Below are positions 61,962-64,000 of a DNA stretch of 64,000 bases, one piece after another (position 1 is the first letter of the stretch; each line of letters begins with the position of its first letter). A program made the position numbers and the translations under genes. Source of the stretch: DATKJS01 sp964551995 (GTDB lineage Bacteria; Acidobacteriota; Aminicenantia; Aminicenantales; Saccharicenantaceae); the NCBI GenBank assembly GCA_964551995.1, contig CAZKFD010000032.1:186001-250000 (forward strand). Direction: 5' to 3'. The notes under the pieces are model-generated. The model ran no database searches. It saw nothing but the letters and a program-made list of their open reading frames with translations, and was not told the DNA's origin.

Positions 61962-63715
61962 GGCCCTTCCTTTCGCAGGAGCGCGGCCGTGATCGCCTCC
62001 GGGGGCATGGGCTTGTCGGGCGCCGTCCGGAGATAGCGGAGGACCTGGCGCGCGACGTCCCTGAAGATCGGCGCGCACACCTGGCCGCCGTAATAGAATC
62101 CCTCCTTGGGGTTGTCGAGGACGACGATCATGCTCAGCACGGGCCGGCCGGCCGGGGCGAATCCGACGAAGGACGCGGTGTGCCGCGTGGCCGTATACGT
62201 CCTCGTGACGGGATCGAGCTGCTGGGCGGTCCCGGTCTTCCCGGCGATCGTGAAGCCGTCGAGCCGTCCCAGCTTCGCCGTCCCCTCCTCGACGACTTTT
62301 TCGAAGGCCCGGTCGACGAGATCATCGGCGAGCTTTTCCGGGAGGATCCGTTGCTCGGGGCCGGGATACAGGGCCTCGGTACTCAGCATTTCAGGAGATT
62401 TGAGTACGACGTGCGGCCGGACGAGCCAGCCTCGAGTCGCGTAGACGTTCATAGCCCGCAGGATTTGGAGCGGCGTCACGCTGATCTCGTAGCCGATGGC
62501 GATGTGGGGCAGAGAGACGGTCCGGTGCCAGTTGCCGACGGGCCTGACCGTCCCCCGCTCTTCGGCCGGGAGGTCGATGCCGGTCCTCTCGCTGAACTGG
62601 AACTTCTTGATGGTCGCGTAGAATTCGGGCGGGGTGAGGCGCAGGGCGAACTTGACCGTCCCGACGTTGGACGAGTTGATGAGGACCTCAGGGAAGGTCA
62701 GGAGCCCCATGTGCTCGTGGTCGCGGATCGTCAGTCCCCCGACCGTGATCGACCCCGAGCTGCAGTCGAAGACGTCGGAGTACCCGACGACGCCGTTCTC
62801 CAGGGCCGAGGCCGCCGTGACTATCTTGAACGTCGAGCCCGGCTCGTACGTGTAGCCGATCGCCCGGTCGAGCCAGGCTGCCCGCGATTCGGAGTAGCTG
62901 TTGACGTCGTAGGTCGGGAAGTTGGCCAGGGCGAGGATCTCTCCGGAGGCGGGAGCGCACATGACGATCGTCCCCCCGCTCGCTGAGTGCTCCTCGATGG
63001 CCCGGGCGAGGGCGCGCTCGGCGAAGTACTGGATGGTCGCGTCGATCGTCAGGACGATGTCGTGCCCCGCCTTGGGCGGCCTGATGACCTCGCTCTCGTA
63101 GCCTCGCTTCTTGTTGTCCTTGAAGACGATCTGGCGGCCGTCCTCGCCCTTGAGGATGTCGTTGTAGCTGAGCTCCACTCCGGCCTGCCCGTTCTCGTCG
63201 GAGTTGACGCCGCCGAGGACGTGGGCGGCGAGCGAGCCCAGGGGATAGCACCGCCGGCTCTCCTCGTCGAAACCGATGCCCGGAATCCTCATCTGCCGGA
63301 TCCTCTCCGCCACCTCCAGGGGGGCCTTCTTTTTGACGTACGTGAAGGAGTCCTCCTTGCGGAGGCTTTCGAGGATGTCGGCGGCTCCTTTGTCCGTCAG
63401 GAAAAGGGCGGACTGAAGCCGACGAACCTTCTCTTTCTCCTGGGCCGGCGTCTCTTTGTCGACCGGACTCAGCTTGATCGTGAAAACCGGCAGGCTGCAG
63501 GCCAGGACCCGGCCGTTCCGGTCGTAGATCGTCCCCCGCCTGGCCTGGAGCCTGACCTGGGTCTGGCTCTGCTTGAGGGCCCTGGCCCGGAAGGCGGCGT
63601 GCCGGACGACTTGGAGCTCGGCCAGGCGGACGAGGAGGAGGCCGAACCAAGCCGCGAGGATGAAGCTCACGATCAGGGTCCGCCTCCGGATATCTGTTTC
63701 GCGAAAAGTCTTCAT
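61958..63715 (-). CDS. ftsI: Division-specific class B penicillin-binding protein FtsI
   Basis: FtsI (PBP3) is the septal transpeptidase and FtsW partner. The 585-residue protein has a cytoplasmic start, one membrane segment (TLIVSFILAAWFGLLLVRLA), the pedestal with RRGTIYDRNGRVLA, and a transpeptidase domain with the active-site serine in EPGSTFKIVTAA, SSNVG, and KTGTAQQ. No PASTA repeats are present. The ATG at 63715 was preferred because it begins directly before the conserved basic stretch; GTG 63766 and ATG 63754 are upstream but overlap ftsL and have no better ribosome-binding site. Confidence 0.94.
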   Translation of the reverse strand: MKTFRETDIRRRTLIVSFILAAWFGLLLVRLAELQVVRHAAFRARALKQSQTQVRLQARRGTIYDRNGRVLACSLPVFTIKLSPVDKETPAQEKEKVRRLQSALFLTDKGAADILESLRKEDSFTYVKKKAPLEVAERIRQMRIPGIGFDEESRRCYPLGSLAAHVLGGVNSDENGQAGVELSYNDILKGEDGRQIVFKDNKKRGYESEVIRPPKAGHDIVLTIDATIQYFAERALARAIEEHSASGGTIVMCAPASGEILALANFPTYDVNSYSESRAAWLDRAIGYTYEPGSTFKIVTAASALENGVVGYSDVFDCSSGSITVGGLTIRDHEHMGLLTFPEVLINSSNVGTVKFALRLTPPEFYATIKKFQFSERTGIDLPAEERGTVRPVGNWHRTVSLPHIAIGYEISVTPLQILRAMNVYATRGWLVRPHVVLKSPEMLSTEALYPGPEQRILPEKLADDLVDRAFEKVVEEGTAKLGRLDGFTIAGKTGTAQQLDPVTRTYTATRHTASFVGFAPAGRPVLSMIVVLDNPKEGFYYGGQVCAPIFRDVARQVLRYLRTAPDKPMPPEAITAALLRKEGP

Positions 63716-63728
63716 CTTTTCCCGGGCC

Positions 63729-64000
63729 TCAGCGCGGGACGCTCCCGCCCCCATAGACAATGTCACCGGCCGCGGGGTCGACCAGCCCGAGGGAATCCCG
63801 GGCGATCTTCTCCACGCGGACGGGGGAGAGCAGGCCCGTTTTCCGGATTTCGAGCCTCCGGATCTCGTTCTTGAGGGCCGTGATCTCCTGCTCCCGCTTC
63901 TCGATTTCGACGCCGAGGCGGACGGCCTCGGTCTGGTACCAGATGTAGAATGTCAAAAGGGCGATCAGGGCGAGGAGGAAGGCCGCGCCCAGGAAGATCT
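63729..64000 (-). CDS. ftsL: FtsL-like cell division protein, 5' end cut off by the window
   Basis: The frame stays open to the right edge. The visible part starts inside a membrane segment (FLGAAFLLALIALLTFYIWY), followed by a coiled coil of about 40 residues (LGVEIEKREQEITALKNEIR) and a tail with RVEKIARDSLGLVDPAAGDI, the same pattern as FtsL and FtsB proteins. Position immediately upstream of ftsI is the standard one for ftsL. A TTG at 63956 would give only a truncated protein without the full membrane segment, so the real start is outside; mraW (rsmH) and mraZ are expected further on. Confidence 0.85.
   Translation of the reverse strand, partial: IFLGAAFLLALIALLTFYIWYQTEAVRLGVEIEKREQEITALKNEIRRLEIRKTGLLSPVRVEKIARDSLGLVDPAAGDIVYGGGSVPR

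Overview
The window is one continuous, gene-dense chromosomal stretch of high-GC bacterial DNA (roughly two thirds G+C by eye). It reads as a diderm, meso-diaminopimelate-type bacterium: there are outer-membrane assembly proteins (TamB-like, Omp85), a PilQ secretin with PilMNOP, a lipoprotein with its own terminator, and a MurE carrying the DNPR motif. Gene content (type IV pilus operon, MglA-type GTPase, LeuCD-type dehydratase next to an isocitrate-dehydrogenase-like gene, frequent GTG/TTG starts) would fit the Acidobacteriota, perhaps the Aminicenantes lineage; this is a low-confidence inference, because no rRNA or ribosomal marker is present. I see no insertion sequence, prophage, integrase or CRISPR array.

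Layout. 1-6963 (+): envelope block tamB (cut by the left edge), an Omp85/TamA-BamA protein, a SurA-like periplasmic chaperone and fabD. 6949-7491 (-): pgsA. 7588-10224 (+): mutS. 10221-10574 (-): a small acidic orphan protein. 10721-13345 (+): clpB, whose stop codon overlaps a convergent tRNA-Phe. 13625-20486 (+): a run of tightly packed genes: a DUF465-like protein, a catalytic-cysteine-less aspartate-semialdehyde dehydrogenase homologue, yicC, gmk, coaBC, family-4 uracil-DNA glycosylase and a PriA whose helicase motifs are lost. 20485-26842 (-): coaD-pilM-pilN-pilO-pilP-pilQ and a lipoprotein, ended by a strong terminator. 27242-32773 (+): an exported isoaspartyl methyltransferase, a phosphohexomutase, an FtsB-like protein and a UvrD/AdnB-like helicase-nuclease. 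33037-34752 (-): sppA. 34963-38177 (+): an RRM protein, then an ECF sigma / zinc anti-sigma pair followed by two exported proteins that share a C-terminal module. 38282-42395 (+): leuC-leuD-isocitrate/isopropylmalate dehydrogenase, tsaB, rimI. 42389-43584 (-): truA and a LOG-like protein. 43778-48306 (+): mglA, comM, an APC permease and a PPC-domain protein. 48460-64000 (-): the division and cell-wall (dcw) cluster, read ftsL-ftsI-murE-murF-mraY-murD-ftsW-murG-murC-ftsQ-ftsA-ftsZ, with hutI attached to its 3' end; ftsL is cut by the right edge.

How the genes work together. The dcw cluster makes the lipid-linked peptidoglycan precursor and the divisome; the FtsB-like protein at 29496 would join FtsL and FtsQ. 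The pil operon builds the inner-membrane platform and outer-membrane pore of a type IV pilus, and MglA may set cell polarity for it. The tam/Omp85/SurA block assembles outer-membrane proteins. The ECF operon looks like an autoregulated envelope-sensing unit: a match to the classical ECF promoter pattern lies just upstream of the sigma gene. Many genes overlap by 4 bases (ATGA or GTGA), and several convergent pairs overlap at their stops with no visible terminator.

The observations I rate highest are the helicase-dead PriA, the ECF module with two related exported proteins, the pseudoenzyme Asd homologue, the tRNA-Phe/clpB overlap, and hutI in the dcw cluster.
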